Assembly (NCBI RefSeq): GCF_030518795.1
Contig: NZ_CP130427.1
Span: forward strand, 992,001 to 1,056,000
Direction of reading: 5' to 3'
Source: Micromonospora sp. NBRC 110009
GTDB taxonomy: Bacteria > Actinomycetota > Actinomycetes > Mycobacteriales > Micromonosporaceae
DNA: 64,000 nucleotides
The translations under genes were made by a program, and so were the position numbers. The notes beneath the pieces were generated by a model. That model was given only the letters and a program-made list of their open reading frames with translations, did no database searches and was not told where the DNA came from. Numbering within the stretch: the first letter of the stretch is position 1; every line of letters starts with the position of its first letter. Shown in pieces: positions 27,800 through 38,638 of this stretch.

Positions 27800-28938
27800 C
27801 CGCGCGCCGGAAGGCCGGCCGCCGGTGCGCCGGCCAGCACCGCCTCGTAGTGCCCGATCAGTTCGTCCCCCACGGCGCGCCAGCTGCGCCGACTCACCGC
27901 GGCCCGGGCGGCGCGGCCGTAGGCGGCCCGGCGGGCCGGATCGGCGATGAGTTCCGCCACCGCGGCGGCGAGCGCGTCCCCGTCACCGGGCGGCACCAGG
28001 ACGCCCGTCACGCCGGTCTGGACCAGGTCCACCGGGCCGCCGCTGGCCGGGGCGACCACCGGCACGCCGCTGGCCGCCGCCTCCTGGAGCGTCTGCCCGA
28101 ACGTCTCGTGCGGCCCGGTGTGGACGAAGACGTCGAGGCTGGCGTAGAGCCGGGCCAGTGCCTCGCCGTGCTGGACGCCGAGGAAACGCACCCCGGGCAG
28201 GGCGCGTTCGAGCTGCGGGCGGGCCGGGCCGTCGCCGGCCACCACGACCCGTACGCCGGGCAGCCGGGCGGCGGCCGCCAGCAGCTCCACCCGCTTCTCC
28301 GGGGCGAGGCGGCCCACGTAGCCGACGAGCAGCTCGCCGCCGGGCGCCAGGGTGCGGCGCAGCTCCTCGCTGCGCCGGGCCGGCTGGAAGCGGTCGGCGT
28401 CGACGCCGCGCCGCCACAGCCAGATCCGCTGGATGCCGTTGGCGATCAGGTCGGCGGCCGCCCGGGTCGACGGCGCGAGGGTGCGCTGCGCCGAGTTGTG
28501 GATCCCGCGCAGTCGGCGCCAGGCGGCCGCCTCACCCCAGCCCACCCGGTACGCCCGGGCGTAGGAGGCGACGTCGGTCTGGTAGACCGCGACGGCCGGG
28601 AGGCCGTGCCGGGCGGCCAGGGTGGCCCCGGCCGCGCCGAGGATGAACGGGCTGGCCAGGTGGACGACGTCCGGCCGGTGGCCGAGCAGCGCGCCGGACA
28701 GCCCGGCGGTCGGCACGCCCAGCCGGAAGCCCTGGTAGCGCGGGAGCGGCACGCTCGGGATCCGGACCACGGGGTACGGCTGGCGCGCGGTGGCCCGGCG
28801 CCGGCCGCCGGCCGGCGACGGCGCGATGACCAGCGGCTCGTGGCCGCGGGCCAGCAGGTGTTCCGCGGTCCGGACCACGGAGTGCGCCACGCCGTTCACG
28901 TCCGGCGGGAACGACTCGGTCACGATGGCGATCCGCAT
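27796..28938 (-). CDS. Alpha-mannosyltransferase, MgtA/PimB-like (GT4)
   Basis: GT-B glycosyltransferase of 380 residues. Its opening MRIAIVTESFPPDVNGVAHSV is close to that of GDP-mannose-dependent alpha-mannosyltransferase MgtA. YVGRLAPEKRVELL and GPHETFGQTLQEAAASGVPVVAP form the donor domain. The ATG at 28938 is the natural start; the frame continues upstream without protein-like sequence. In mycobacteria MgtA mannosylates glucuronyl diacylglycerol, an anchor for lipomannan-like glycans. Whether the same lipid exists here is unknown. Confidence 0.88.
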   Translation of the reverse strand: MRIAIVTESFPPDVNGVAHSVVRTAEHLLARGHEPLVIAPSPAGGRRRATARQPYPVVRIPSVPLPRYQGFRLGVPTAGLSGALLGHRPDVVHLASPFILGAAGATLAARHGLPAVAVYQTDVASYARAYRVGWGEAAAWRRLRGIHNSAQRTLAPSTRAAADLIANGIQRIWLWRRGVDADRFQPARRSEELRRTLAPGGELLVGYVGRLAPEKRVELLAAAARLPGVRVVVAGDGPARPQLERALPGVRFLGVQHGEALARLYASLDVFVHTGPHETFGQTLQEAAASGVPVVAPASGGPVDLVQTGVTGVLVPPGDGDALAAAVAELIADPARRAAYGRAARAAVSRRSWRAVGDELIGHYEAVLAGAPAAGLPARG

Positions 28939-29030
28939 GGCCCGAGGGTGCGGCCCGGACGGGTGCGCCAGGCGACCGGCCGCTGACCGGGCGGCGAACA
29001 CTGCGGCAACGCGGTGCGCCGCCGTCGTGG

Positions 29031-29777
29031 TCAGACCTCGTAGCAGGCGCCGGGACGCACCACGTCGAGCGGCCCGGCGTACGCCCCGGCCGCCGCCTCC
29101 ACGGTGTGTGACTCGCTGCCCCAGGCTGGCACCAGGTGGGTGAGCAGCAGTCGGCCCACGGCCGCCTTGGTGGCGTATTCGCCGGCCTCCCGGCCGGTGA
29201 GGTGCAGATCCGGCGGGTTCTCCACCCCGTCGAGGTAGCTGGCCTCGCAGAGGAAGAGGTCGGCACCCTGGGCCAGGCGCAGCAGCGCGTCGCTGGGTGC
29301 GGTGTCCGACGAGTAGCAGAGCACCTTGCCGCCGTGCTCCAGCCGCACGCCGTACGTCTCCACCGGGTGGTTCATCCGGTCGACCGTGACGCTGAACGGG
29401 CCGATCGGGAAGGTGCCCGGCTCGAGGGCGTAGAACTGGTAGACGTCCTCGACCGTGTTGTCGTCCGGCCCGTACGCGGCGGCGATCCGGTCGGGCGCGC
29501 CGGCTGGGGCGTACACCGGCAGAGGCGGGTAAGGGCCGTCCGGGGCGTACCGCCGCACCACCACGTAGGTGACCGCGTCGAGCATGTGGTCGCAGTGCAG
29601 GTGGGTGAGGAGGATGGCGTCGGGGGCGTGCAGCCCGACGTAGCGCTGGAGGGTGGACAGCGCCCCGGAGCCGAAGTCGATCAGCAGGCGGAACCCGTCC
29701 GCCTCCACCAGGTAGGCGGAGCAGGGGGACTCGGGGCCCGGGAAGCTGCCCGCGCAGCCGAGGACGGTCAGTCGCAT
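29031..29777 (-). CDS. Metallo-beta-lactamase-fold hydrolase (RNase Z/ElaC-like)
   Basis: Zinc hydrolase of 248 residues. The metal motif THLHCDHML gives HxHxDH. MRLTVLGCAGSFPGPESPCSAYLVE at the start, CYSSDTAPSDALL (second metal Asp) and LLTHLVPAWGSES complete the site. The length and layout match the actinobacterial group often called MBL-fold or cyclic-nucleotide-like phosphodiesterase, related to RNase Z but lacking its long exosite arm. The substrate is unknown; 3' tRNA processing or a small phosphodiester are possible. Confidence 0.88.
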   Translation of the reverse strand: MRLTVLGCAGSFPGPESPCSAYLVEADGFRLLIDFGSGALSTLQRYVGLHAPDAILLTHLHCDHMLDAVTYVVVRRYAPDGPYPPLPVYAPAGAPDRIAAAYGPDDNTVEDVYQFYALEPGTFPIGPFSVTVDRMNHPVETYGVRLEHGGKVLCYSSDTAPSDALLRLAQGADLFLCEASYLDGVENPPDLHLTGREAGEYATKAAVGRLLLTHLVPAWGSESHTVEAAAGAYAGPLDVVRPGACYEV

Positions 29778-29953
29778 CAGGTCGCCTCGATATCACGCTC
29801 GGTAGTCGACCCACCGGCAGTCGCTCCGCCGATGATCTCTACCGACGCGTACGTCACGCTGCGCAGCCTACGCGCCGGGCCGGTCGGGCAAGAATCGGCT
29901 AACGGAAGTTGTCATCAACGTGACACCCGTACGCGTCCCGGGTCGGACATGAC

Positions 29954-29994
29954 GGATCGGGCCGGTCGACGGGTGCCGCCGACCGGCCCGATCC
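29954..29994 (-). terminator. Hairpin terminator of the mec-cysO-cysM operon
   Basis: A 15-base perfect stem (29954-29968 with 29980-29994) and 11-base loop begins 9 bases past the cysM stop. There is no U-tract, as usual in this group. The rest of 29778-30003 up to the next gene holds no other clear signal. Confidence 0.75.
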
Positions 29995-30003
29995 AGGGCT
30001 TCG

Positions 30004-31413
<1,410 letters not shown>

Positions 31414-31902
31414 TCAGCGGCCGGAACACTCGTAGTCGACCGTCGCCGGGCTCTGCCCGAACATGTAGGACTGGACGGCGTGCGGGTCCACGGCGGCATC
31501 CACGATCCGGACCGGCTCCTCGGTCACCACGCCGTCCACGATGCGGAAGGAGCGGATCTCCTCCGTGTCGGGCTCACGGGTCGAGACGAGCAGGTAGTGC
31601 GCTCCCGGCTCACCGGCGAAGGAGATGTCCGTGCGCGACGGGTAGGCCTCGGTCGCGGTGTGCGAGTGGTAGATGACGACCGGCTCCTCGTCGCGGTCGT
31701 CCATCTCCCGCCACAGCTTCAGCTGCTCCATCGAGTCGAACTCGTAGAAGGTCATGGAGCGGGCGGCGTTCTCCATCGGGAGGTGCCGGGTCGGGGTGTC
31801 GCTGCCGGCGGGACCGGCGACCACGCCGCACGCCTCGTCCGGGTGGTCCCGACGCGCGTGGGCCACGATCGCGTCGATGATCGACCGGTCGATGCTCAGC
31901 AC
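31414..31902 (-). CDS. mec: Mec-type JAMM metalloprotease of the CysO pathway
   Basis: Zinc isopeptidase-like protease of the JAB1/MPN+ family, 162 residues. The full JAMM set is visible: Glu23 (DEACGVVAG), His79-x-His81 (YHSHTATEAYP) and Asp92 (TDISF), giving HxH-x10-D. In M. tuberculosis Mec cleaves newly made cysteine from the CysO C-terminus. It starts at GTG 31902 and lies 70 bases upstream of cysO, in the same orientation. Its presence beside a CysO with a blocked C-terminus raises the possibility that it also does the maturation cut. Confidence 0.93.
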   Translation of the reverse strand: MLSIDRSIIDAIVAHARRDHPDEACGVVAGPAGSDTPTRHLPMENAARSMTFYEFDSMEQLKLWREMDDRDEEPVVIYHSHTATEAYPSRTDISFAGEPGAHYLLVSTREPDTEEIRSFRIVDGVVTEEPVRIVDAAVDPHAVQSYMFGQSPATVDYECSGR

Positions 31903-31957
31903 GCCGACCAGCCTAGCGCCTGGCCGTCCGGCCCGGCGAGGTGGCGACCGTCACCAG

Positions 31958-32461
31958 TCAGTCGATCAGGGCGTTGAGCAGGGATTCCTGGAGATAGCCG
32001 AGATACGCGTAGACCGATAGTTGGAACACCCGCGACGAGGTGGGGTCCTCGGCGACCGCGTCGTCGAGCTCCTCACCGAGGTCCGTGCCGTCCTTGATCT
32101 CCAGCCGGACGCCCATGGCCAGCCGCGCGTCGTTGAGCGCGCGCAGCCACGCCTCGGCCGCCTCCGCGTCCAGGCGCACCTCGCCGCCGGTCTCGCCGTC
32201 GGGCAGCGCGGCGAGGATCGCCCCGGCCTGGTCGATCTTGGCGGTCTTGAGGTCGCCCTCGGTGTAGCGGCGGAACTCGGCGGTGCTCGCCGCGTCCTCC
32301 GGGTAGACCTCGGGGAAGAGCCGGCCGACCACCGGGTCGCCGTGGTCGAAGCCGTCGGTGAGCAGGCCGACCACCTCGGAGGCGACCTTGCGCAGCACCC
32401 GGGCCTCGTCCACCGCGAAGGTGGCCACGTAGCGGTCGCCCTGGCGACGGAACATGCTCAC
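31958..32461 (-). CDS. DUF2017 family protein
   Basis: A 167-residue cytoplasmic protein of the actinobacterial DUF2017 group. It begins [32 protein letters not shown], has [15 protein letters not shown] in the middle and ends [20 protein letters not shown]. It overlaps clpS by 4 bases; clpS-DUF2017 is a conserved pair, so a link to the N-end rule/Clp proteolysis pathway is likely, although the molecular function is unknown. It lies 55 bases upstream of mec and may be co-transcribed with it. Confidence 0.85.
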   Translation of the reverse strand: MSMFRRQGDRYVATFAVDEARVLRKVASEVVGLLTDGFDHGDPVVGRLFPEVYPEDAASTAEFRRYTEGDLKTAKIDQAGAILAALPDGETGGEVRLDAEAAEAWLRALNDARLAMGVRLEIKDGTDLGEELDDAVAEDPTSSRVFQLSVYAYLGYLQESLLNALID

Positions 32462-32748
32462 GACCGGTCCACCGTCGCCCAGAGCCCGTACGCGTGCAGC
32501 TGCGACGCGTCGTGCTCCATCCGCTCCCGGGCCCCGCTGGAGACCACCGCCTTGCCCTTGTGGTGCACATCCAGCATGAGCTGCTCGGCCTTCTCCCGGC
32601 TGTACCCGAAGAGCTTCTGGAACACCCAGGTCACGTACGTCATGAGGTTCACCGGATCGTCCCAGACGATCGTCACCCAGGGCCGGTCGGACGCCGGCAC
32701 CTCGTCGGTGTCCGGCGTCTCGACCGGTGCAACCTGTGGAGCCGCCAT
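32458..32748 (-). CDS. clpS: ATP-dependent Clp protease adaptor ClpS
   Basis: Adaptor of about 96 residues that delivers N-degron substrates to ClpAP/ClpCP. The fold is clear: [45 protein letters not shown] and [13 protein letters not shown], covering the substrate-pocket DDPVNLM and the ClpC contact. The N-terminus [17 protein letters not shown] is a flexible tail. ATG 32748 has GGGGGG just upstream; ATG 32757 would add MGG. The gene is followed by the DUF2017 gene with a 4-base overlap. Confidence 0.92.
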   Translation of the reverse strand: MAAPQVAPVETPDTDEVPASDRPWVTIVWDDPVNLMTYVTWVFQKLFGYSREKAEQLMLDVHHKGKAVVSSGARERMEHDASQLHAYGLWATVDRS

Positions 32749-32863
32749 GCCCCCCATCGTGCCACCGGATCCGGGGAACCGATGAACCGGAACGCCGCCC
32801 CGGTCGGGATCACCCTCCCGGGCCGCGCCCGGCGACCCGGTCGACCGTGCGGCGGGGGCCATC

Positions 32864-34438
32864 TCAGGCGAGCAGGATGCCGTGGTCGACAGCATCGGTC
32901 AGCACCGCACCCAGCGAGAGACGGATCACCTCGAAGCGGCGGGACACCTCGCGGGACAGTTCGAGCTCGACCTCACGCAACGCCCGCTGCGCCCAGGAGC
33001 GCGCGCCGTTCGGATCGTCGTTGCCGGGGACCCGCCAGTGCTGCCAGCAGCCGCCGGAGAGCGCCACCCCGACCGGGGGCAGCACCTCGTCGCGCTCCGC
33101 CCCCGGGAAGCCGGAGAGCGCCTCGAACGCGCCGCCGCCGGTCAACCCGGCCACCCCGGCCGTGCTGGTGACCAGGAGCACCCTGTCCAGCTCCCGGCCG
33201 GCGGGGTGGTCGGCGAGACCCCACCGCACGGCGTGCGTGATCCGGCGGCGGACCCCCTCGGCCAGCGGCGCTCCGAAGGCCCGGGCCGCCGTCTCGTCGA
33301 GGATGGTCCGGGCGGCCTCGTCGCACTGGGCGGTGGCGAGCAGCGACAGCCCCTCCATCTCCCGGTCGAGCAGCTGCGGCAGGCCGGCGCAGCCGACCCC
33401 GAAGACGATCTCCTGCACCACCCGGAGGTGGATGTTGGCCAGTTCCAGGGCGAGGTGCTGCCGGATGCGCTGCGCGCAGGAGCGGGTCCGGCGGTCCAGC
33501 CGCTCGGCGAGTTCGCCGGCGTCGAGCCCGGGCACCACCGGCACCTTGCCGTGCGCGCCCGGCGGTTCCGGCGGCCGGACGCTGGCCCGGCGCAGCCCCT
33601 CGTCGGCCGCCCAGGCGACCAGCGTCCGGCGCAGAATCGAGTGGTCGGCCTGCCGGACCGCGTACCACCGGGCGGCGGCCAGCCGGGGCACCGCGGCCAG
33701 CAGGGCGGCGCGGTGCGCCGCGAGGGAGACCTCCGCCGGGTCGACCCGGCGCCCGGCCGGGCGCGGCGCGGGCGGTCCCGGACGACCGGACGACGGGACG
33801 GACGCCCCCGCGCCCTCCGTCGGCGTCGGGCCGTCCGCCGGGGTCGCCCAGCCGGCCGCTCCGGGGGTGACCGCGAAGAACACCTCGACCCGGGTGCGGG
33901 CGATCTCCGCCAGCAGGTGCAGCTCGGCGGCGGTGAACGCCTGGTCGGCGGAGATCACGAAGAGCAGCGCGCCGGCCCGGCCCACCACGTCCAGGAGCAC
34001 CCGGCCGTCGGCGACGCCCAGCGAGCCGGTGTGCGGCGTGTCGAGCACCGAGAAGTGCCGCAGCAGTGGGTCCGGCAGGCTCAGCTCGACCCGGCGCGGG
34101 GGCCGGGCCAGGGCCGGACCCGCCGCCAGCGGGTCGGCGCCGTACGAGTGCGGCTGGCGGTAGCCCGGCACGTACGCGGCCCGGGTCGGCACCCGGGCGT
34201 GGTTGACCAGCAGGTAGCTGCCCGCCGGCACATCCAGCATCGCGGGCTCCATCCCGAGCAGGCCGGCCAGCAGCTCACGCCGCCCGGCGCCGGCCGGACC
34301 CGCCACGACGACGGCCAGCGGCTCGTCGGGGCGGGGCTCGGTGAGCCCGAGCCGGGTGGGCAGCGGCGCGCAGCGTGGCGACTCGGCCGGCCCGCCCGGA
34401 TCGGGCACGTCGACCGAGGAAACAGGACCCGGCTTCAT
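32864..34438 (-). CDS. Degenerate dynamin-like GTPase protein
   Basis: A 524-residue protein resembling bacterial dynamin-like GTPases but with lost nucleotide motifs. [21 protein letters not shown] at about 42-62 stands where the P-loop should be, with GRR in place of [17 protein letters not shown] at about 129 replaces DxxG with DTPH, and no (N/T)KxD is seen after VEVFFAVTP. The C-terminal half is long helices ([39 protein letters not shown]). The start is ATG 34438, with GGGAGG about 10 bases upstream. It is divergent from the LuxR gene. It probably acts as a scaffold or has lost activity. Confidence 0.7.
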   Translation of the reverse strand: MKPGPVSSVDVPDPGGPAESPRCAPLPTRLGLTEPRPDEPLAVVVAGPAGAGRRELLAGLLGMEPAMLDVPAGSYLLVNHARVPTRAAYVPGYRQPHSYGADPLAAGPALARPPRRVELSLPDPLLRHFSVLDTPHTGSLGVADGRVLLDVVGRAGALLFVISADQAFTAAELHLLAEIARTRVEVFFAVTPGAAGWATPADGPTPTEGAGASVPSSGRPGPPAPRPAGRRVDPAEVSLAAHRAALLAAVPRLAAARWYAVRQADHSILRRTLVAWAADEGLRRASVRPPEPPGAHGKVPVVPGLDAGELAERLDRRTRSCAQRIRQHLALELANIHLRVVQEIVFGVGCAGLPQLLDREMEGLSLLATAQCDEAARTILDETAARAFGAPLAEGVRRRITHAVRWGLADHPAGRELDRVLLVTSTAGVAGLTGGGAFEALSGFPGAERDEVLPPVGVALSGGCWQHWRVPGNDDPNGARSWAQRALREVELELSREVSRRFEVIRLSLGAVLTDAVDHGILLA

Positions 34439-34642
34439 CAGGCGTGCCTCCCGGTCAGGCAACCGGGTCGCGGTCCGGTCGCATGGGGATGATCCGGTGG
34501 TGAGACCCCGGATGTCGGAAGAGTACGGCGGTCGGGAGTCCGACCCGGAACACTCGAGATACTCACCAGTAATCGCCAGATTACTCAACTTCGCTGCGTG
34601 ACGGCACGCGCGCGGACGGATTACCGTCGATATGCTGCACCG
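34439..34642. promoter_or_regulatory. Divergent promoter region with an AGTAAT/ATTACT inverted repeat
   Basis: This gap serves the pseudo-GTPase (left) and the LuxR regulator (right). AGTAAT at 34568-34573 and ATTACT at 34580-34585 form a perfect 6-base inverted repeat with a 6-base spacer, a possible operator. TATGCT at 34631-34636 is a -10 box 6 bases before ATG 34643, so the LuxR mRNA is probably leaderless. Confidence 0.5.
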
Positions 34643-37321
34643 ATGAGTCGGTGGGACTTCGTCGGCCGAACGACCGAACTCAACCGTCTGGTGTCGGCGG
34701 TCGGCGGCCCGGAAGCGCGCGGACTGCTCTTCGGCGGCAGCGCCGGGGTCGGCAAGAGCCGGCTGCTGCGCGAGGGCGTGTCCAACCTCTCCACCGATCG
34801 GTACGCGGTCTGGTCGGTCGCGGCCAGCGCCACCACCGCCACGCTGCCCTTCGGCGGCCTCGTCCAGGTCCTGCCGGCCGAGCAGCCGCAGGGGCTCTCC
34901 CCCGCCGGCCTCCTGCGCTGGGCCGTGGACGTGCTCCAGGAGCAGGCCGCCGGCCGGCCGATCGTGCTCGCGATCGACGACGCGCACCTGCTCGACCCGC
35001 CCTCGGCGGCGCTGGTGCACCTCATCGCCCGGGCCGAGAACGCGACCGTGATCGGGACGCTGCGCAACGGCGAGCAGATCCCGCTGCCGATCCGCGCGCT
35101 CTGGACCGACGACCTGGTCGACATGGTCGAGCTGGACCCGCTCGGCCCGACCGACACCACCGGGCTGCTCGCCGCGATCCTCGGTGGGCCGGTCGACGCG
35201 GGCACCGCCGAGCGACTGTTCCGGCTCTCCGCCGGCAACCCGCTGCTCCTGCGCGAGCTGGTGCTGGCCGTCTCGGGCGGCGGCGAGCTGAGCCGGACGT
35301 ACGGGATCTGGAAGTGGACCGGCCGGCTGGAGCTGGCGCCCAGCCTCACCGACCTGATCGACGCCCGGATCGGCCAGCTCACGCCCGGCGTACGGTCGGT
35401 GGTCGAGCTGGTCGCGTTCGGCGAACCGCTCGGTCTGCACCTGCTTCAGCAGGCGGTCGACCCGGCCGACGTGGAGACCGCCGAGGAGCGCGGCCTGATC
35501 AGCATGGTCCACGACGACCGGCGGCTGGACGTCCGGCTCGCCCACCCGCTCTACGGCGAGGTGATGCGCCGGCAGTGCCCGGTCAGCCGCACCCGCCGGC
35601 TCCAGGCGACCCTGGCCGAGCTGCTCGAACAGGTCGGCAAGCGCCGCCGGGACGATCTGCTCCGGGTCGCGGTGTGGCGGCTCGACTCGGGCACGGCGCA
35701 GAATCCGGCGCTGCTGCTCGACGCGGCCGCCCAGGCCTTTGGCCGGTACGACGTGCCGCTGGCCACCCGGCTGGCCCGGGCGGCGCTGGAGGCCGACGGC
35801 GGCTTCCACGCCGCCGAACTGCTCGCCACCATCCTCATGTTCGCCGACCGGCCGGACGAGGCGATCCAGGTGCTCGACTCGGTCGCCGGGGCGGTCCACG
35901 ACGACCGGCGGCGCGGCCGCTGGCTGACGGTCCGGGGCATGGTCAGCTACTGGGGGCTCAGCCGCGAGTCCACCGTGGACGAGATCTCGGCGCGCGGCGC
36001 CGAGCTGACCGACCCGGCCGACCGGGCCCGGGTCCGCGCCTTCGAGGCGATCATGCGGCTGCACGGGCTGGACACCGGCGCCGCGCTGCGGCTCGCCCAG
36101 GCGGTGCTCGACCGGCCCGCCGCGCCGGTGGCCGCGCGGGAGCTGGCCCGGTGCACCATCGCCCACCTCCAGGCCGCCCAGGGGCAGTACCGGCGCAGCG
36201 CCACCGCCATCGCCCGGGTGCAGGCCGAGGCGGCCCGCTGGCGGGGTGACATGCCCTACCTCCAGCTCGCCATGGAACTGGCCCGGGGCACCCGGCTGGC
36301 GCTCTCCGGCGACCTGGCCGGCATCGACGCGATCGTGGCCGACGAGTTCGCCGACCTGGCCGGCGCGGGGGACTTCCGGCTCGGCACCGGCTACCTGGCC
36401 ATCCTCCAGGCGTACGCGGCCCGGCTCCGGGGGCGCAGCGACGAGGCGCTCAAGACCAGCCTCGGCGCCTGCGCGGTGCTCGCCACCAGCCGGGTGTACG
36501 CCGGCCTGGCGCACGCCGAGCGGGCCCAGGCGGCCGCGCTGCGCGGCGACGCGGCGCACGCGGCGGAGGCGATGGCGGAGGCGGACCGCACCCACGCGCC
36601 GGGCATGGCCGTGCTCTACCCGTGGCTGGAGCAGGCGCGCGGCGCGGTGTACGCGGTGGCCGGCGACCTGCCCGCCGCCACCAAGCACCTCGGCGCGCTG
36701 GCCGACCGGCTCCGCGAGGACGCCCTCGCCGGCCACGAACTGCTGGTCCTGCTGGACCTGGTACGGCTGGGCCAGGGCACCGCGCCGGTCGGGCCGACCT
36801 GCACCGACGGCGGCCGGCGGACGGTGGCGCAGCGCCTAGCGGACCTCTCCGAGCGGATCGACGGGATGCTGCCGCCGCTGGTCGCCCGGTACGCCCGCGC
36901 CGTGGTCGAGGACTCCCCCACCGAGCTGCTCGCCGTCGCCGACGGCTTCGCCGAACGGGACCTGGTCGTGTACGCCGCCGAGGCCACCGCGATGGCCCTG
37001 GAAAGGGCGACGCGCGAGCGCGCCGCCGCGACCGGCCCGGCGCGGGACCGGCTCGCCGCTCTGCTCCGCCGCTGCGACGGGGTCTCCACGCCGGCGCTGC
37101 AGCAGCTGCGCCCGACGCTGAGCGAGCGCGAGTGGCAGGTCGCCCGGCTCGCCGCCGAGGGCGCCACCAGCCGAGCCATCGCCGAGCGGCTCTACCTGTC
37201 CAGCCGGACGGTGGAGAACCACCTCCAGCGGGTCTACAGCAAGCTCGGGGTGACCGGCCGCGCCGAGCTGCGGGCCGCCCTGCGGTCGATGCCGGGCCAC
37301 GACGGCATGGAGGGACCGTGA
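34643..37321 (+). CDS. Large ATP-binding LuxR-family regulator (LAL type)
   Basis: Transcription factor of 892 residues. An N-terminal AAA/STAND ATPase has Walker A GGSAGVGKS (31-39) and Walker B IVLAIDD (107-113). A long helical, TPR-like middle follows (about 350-800). The C-terminus is a LuxR helix-turn-helix, LSEREWQVARLAAEGATSR then IAERLYLSSRTVENHLQRVYSKLG. Such regulators usually control metabolism or secondary-metabolite genes upon ligand binding. The start is ATG 34643, supported by the leaderless -10 box; a GTG at 34598 would add 15 residues. It ends 16 bases before pncB, so it may affect NAD salvage. Confidence 0.93.
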   Translation: MSRWDFVGRTTELNRLVSAVGGPEARGLLFGGSAGVGKSRLLREGVSNLSTDRYAVWSVAASATTATLPFGGLVQVLPAEQPQGLSPAGLLRWAVDVLQEQAAGRPIVLAIDDAHLLDPPSAALVHLIARAENATVIGTLRNGEQIPLPIRALWTDDLVDMVELDPLGPTDTTGLLAAILGGPVDAGTAERLFRLSAGNPLLLRELVLAVSGGGELSRTYGIWKWTGRLELAPSLTDLIDARIGQLTPGVRSVVELVAFGEPLGLHLLQQAVDPADVETAEERGLISMVHDDRRLDVRLAHPLYGEVMRRQCPVSRTRRLQATLAELLEQVGKRRRDDLLRVAVWRLDSGTAQNPALLLDAAAQAFGRYDVPLATRLARAALEADGGFHAAELLATILMFADRPDEAIQVLDSVAGAVHDDRRRGRWLTVRGMVSYWGLSRESTVDEISARGAELTDPADRARVRAFEAIMRLHGLDTGAALRLAQAVLDRPAAPVAARELARCTIAHLQAAQGQYRRSATAIARVQAEAARWRGDMPYLQLAMELARGTRLALSGDLAGIDAIVADEFADLAGAGDFRLGTGYLAILQAYAARLRGRSDEALKTSLGACAVLATSRVYAGLAHAERAQAAALRGDAAHAAEAMAEADRTHAPGMAVLYPWLEQARGAVYAVAGDLPAATKHLGALADRLREDALAGHELLVLLDLVRLGQGTAPVGPTCTDGGRRTVAQRLADLSERIDGMLPPLVARYARAVVEDSPTELLAVADGFAERDLVVYAAEATAMALERATRERAAATGPARDRLAALLRRCDGVSTPALQQLRPTLSEREWQVARLAAEGATSRAIAERLYLSSRTVENHLQRVYSKLGVTGRAELRAALRSMPGHDGMEGP

Positions 37322-37337
37322 ACTCTAGGCTGAACCG

Positions 37338-38624
37338 GTGAGCACCCTTCGCCCCGCGCTGCTGACCGACCACTACGAGCTGACCATGGTCAGTGCCGCC
37401 CTGCGCGACGGCACCGCCGACCGCCGCTGCGTCTTCGAGGTGTTCACCCGCCGGCTGCCGGCCGGCCGCCGCTACGGGGTGGTCGCCGGGACCGGGCGGC
37501 TGATCGAGCTGATCCGGGAGTTCCGGTTCGACGCCGACGAGGTCGACTTCCTGCGGCGCACCGGGGTGGTGGACGACCGGGGCGCCGAGTGGCTGAGCAA
37601 CTACCGCTTCACCGGTGACATCGACGGGTACGCCGAGGGTGAGCTCTTCTTCCCCGGCTCCCCGATCCTCACGGTCTCCGGCACCTTCGCCGAGTGCGTG
37701 GTGCTGGAGACGCTGGTGCTGTCGGTGCTCAACTACGACTGCGCGGTGGCCGCGGCGGCGGCCCGGATGGTCACCGCCGCCCGCGGCCGGACGCTGATCG
37801 AGATGGGCTCCCGCCGGGCGCACGAGGGGGCGGCGGTGGCCGCGGCCCGAGCGGCGTACCTGGCCGGGTTCCGGTTCACCTCCAACCTGGCCGCCGGCCA
37901 GCGCTACGGCATCCCCACCGCGGGCACCGCGGCGCACGCGTTCACCCTGCTGCACGACGACGAGCGGGCGGCGTTCGCCTCGCAGGTCGCCACCCTGGGC
38001 AAGAACACCACGCTGCTGGTCGACACGTACGACATCAGCCAGGGCATCCGGAACGCGATCGAGGTGGCCGGGCCGGAGCTGCGGGCGATCCGGATCGATT
38101 CGGGCGACCTCGCGGTGATCGCCCAGCAGTCCCGGGAGCTGCTCGACTCACTCGGCGCCACCGAGACGAAGATCATCGTCTCCGGCGACCTGGACGAGTA
38201 CGCCATCGCCGCGCTCGCCGCCGAGCCGGTCGACATGTACGGCGCCGGCACCGCGGTGGTGACCGGCTCCGGCGCGCCCACCGCCGGCCTGGTCTACAAG
38301 CTGGTCGAGGTCGAGGGGCGGCCGGTGGTCAAGCGCTCGGAGCAGAAGGCGACCATCGGCGGCCGGAAGGTGGCGGTCCGCCGGCACAAGCCGACGGGCA
38401 CCGCCACCGAGGAGGTCATCGTGCCGCAGGGCGTGCCGGACCGGCAGCCCAACGACCGGTTGCTCCAGCACTCCTTCGTCGTCGAGGGCGAGCCGGTGCC
38501 GCTGCCCACCCTGGACGAGTCGCGGGAGCACCTGCGGCAGTGCCTGATCTCGATCCCCTGGGAGGGCCTGAAGCTCTCCGGCGGCGACCCGGCCGTCCCG
38601 GTGACCGTCGTACCCGCAGCCTGA
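37338..38624 (+). CDS. pncB: Nicotinate phosphoribosyltransferase
   Basis: Preiss-Handler enzyme of 428 residues: joins nicotinate and PRPP, with ATP, to give nicotinate mononucleotide. It starts LRPALLTDHYELTMVSAAL and has FEVFTRRLPAGRRYGVVAG, MGSRRAHEGAAVAAARAAYLAGF, TAGTAAHAFTLL (GTxAH, whose His is phosphorylated in characterised enzymes), RIDSGDLAVI and SGDLDEY. TAGGCT at 37326-37331 is 6 bases before the GTG start, suggesting its own leaderless promoter. It precedes pncA by 14 bases, completing the nicotinamide salvage pair. Confidence 0.95.
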   Translation: MSTLRPALLTDHYELTMVSAALRDGTADRRCVFEVFTRRLPAGRRYGVVAGTGRLIELIREFRFDADEVDFLRRTGVVDDRGAEWLSNYRFTGDIDGYAEGELFFPGSPILTVSGTFAECVVLETLVLSVLNYDCAVAAAAARMVTAARGRTLIEMGSRRAHEGAAVAAARAAYLAGFRFTSNLAAGQRYGIPTAGTAAHAFTLLHDDERAAFASQVATLGKNTTLLVDTYDISQGIRNAIEVAGPELRAIRIDSGDLAVIAQQSRELLDSLGATETKIIVSGDLDEYAIAALAAEPVDMYGAGTAVVTGSGAPTAGLVYKLVEVEGRPVVKRSEQKATIGGRKVAVRRHKPTGTATEEVIVPQGVPDRQPNDRLLQHSFVVEGEPVPLPTLDESREHLRQCLISIPWEGLKLSGGDPAVPVTVVPAA

Positions 38625-38638
38625 GGAGGGGCGCCAGC

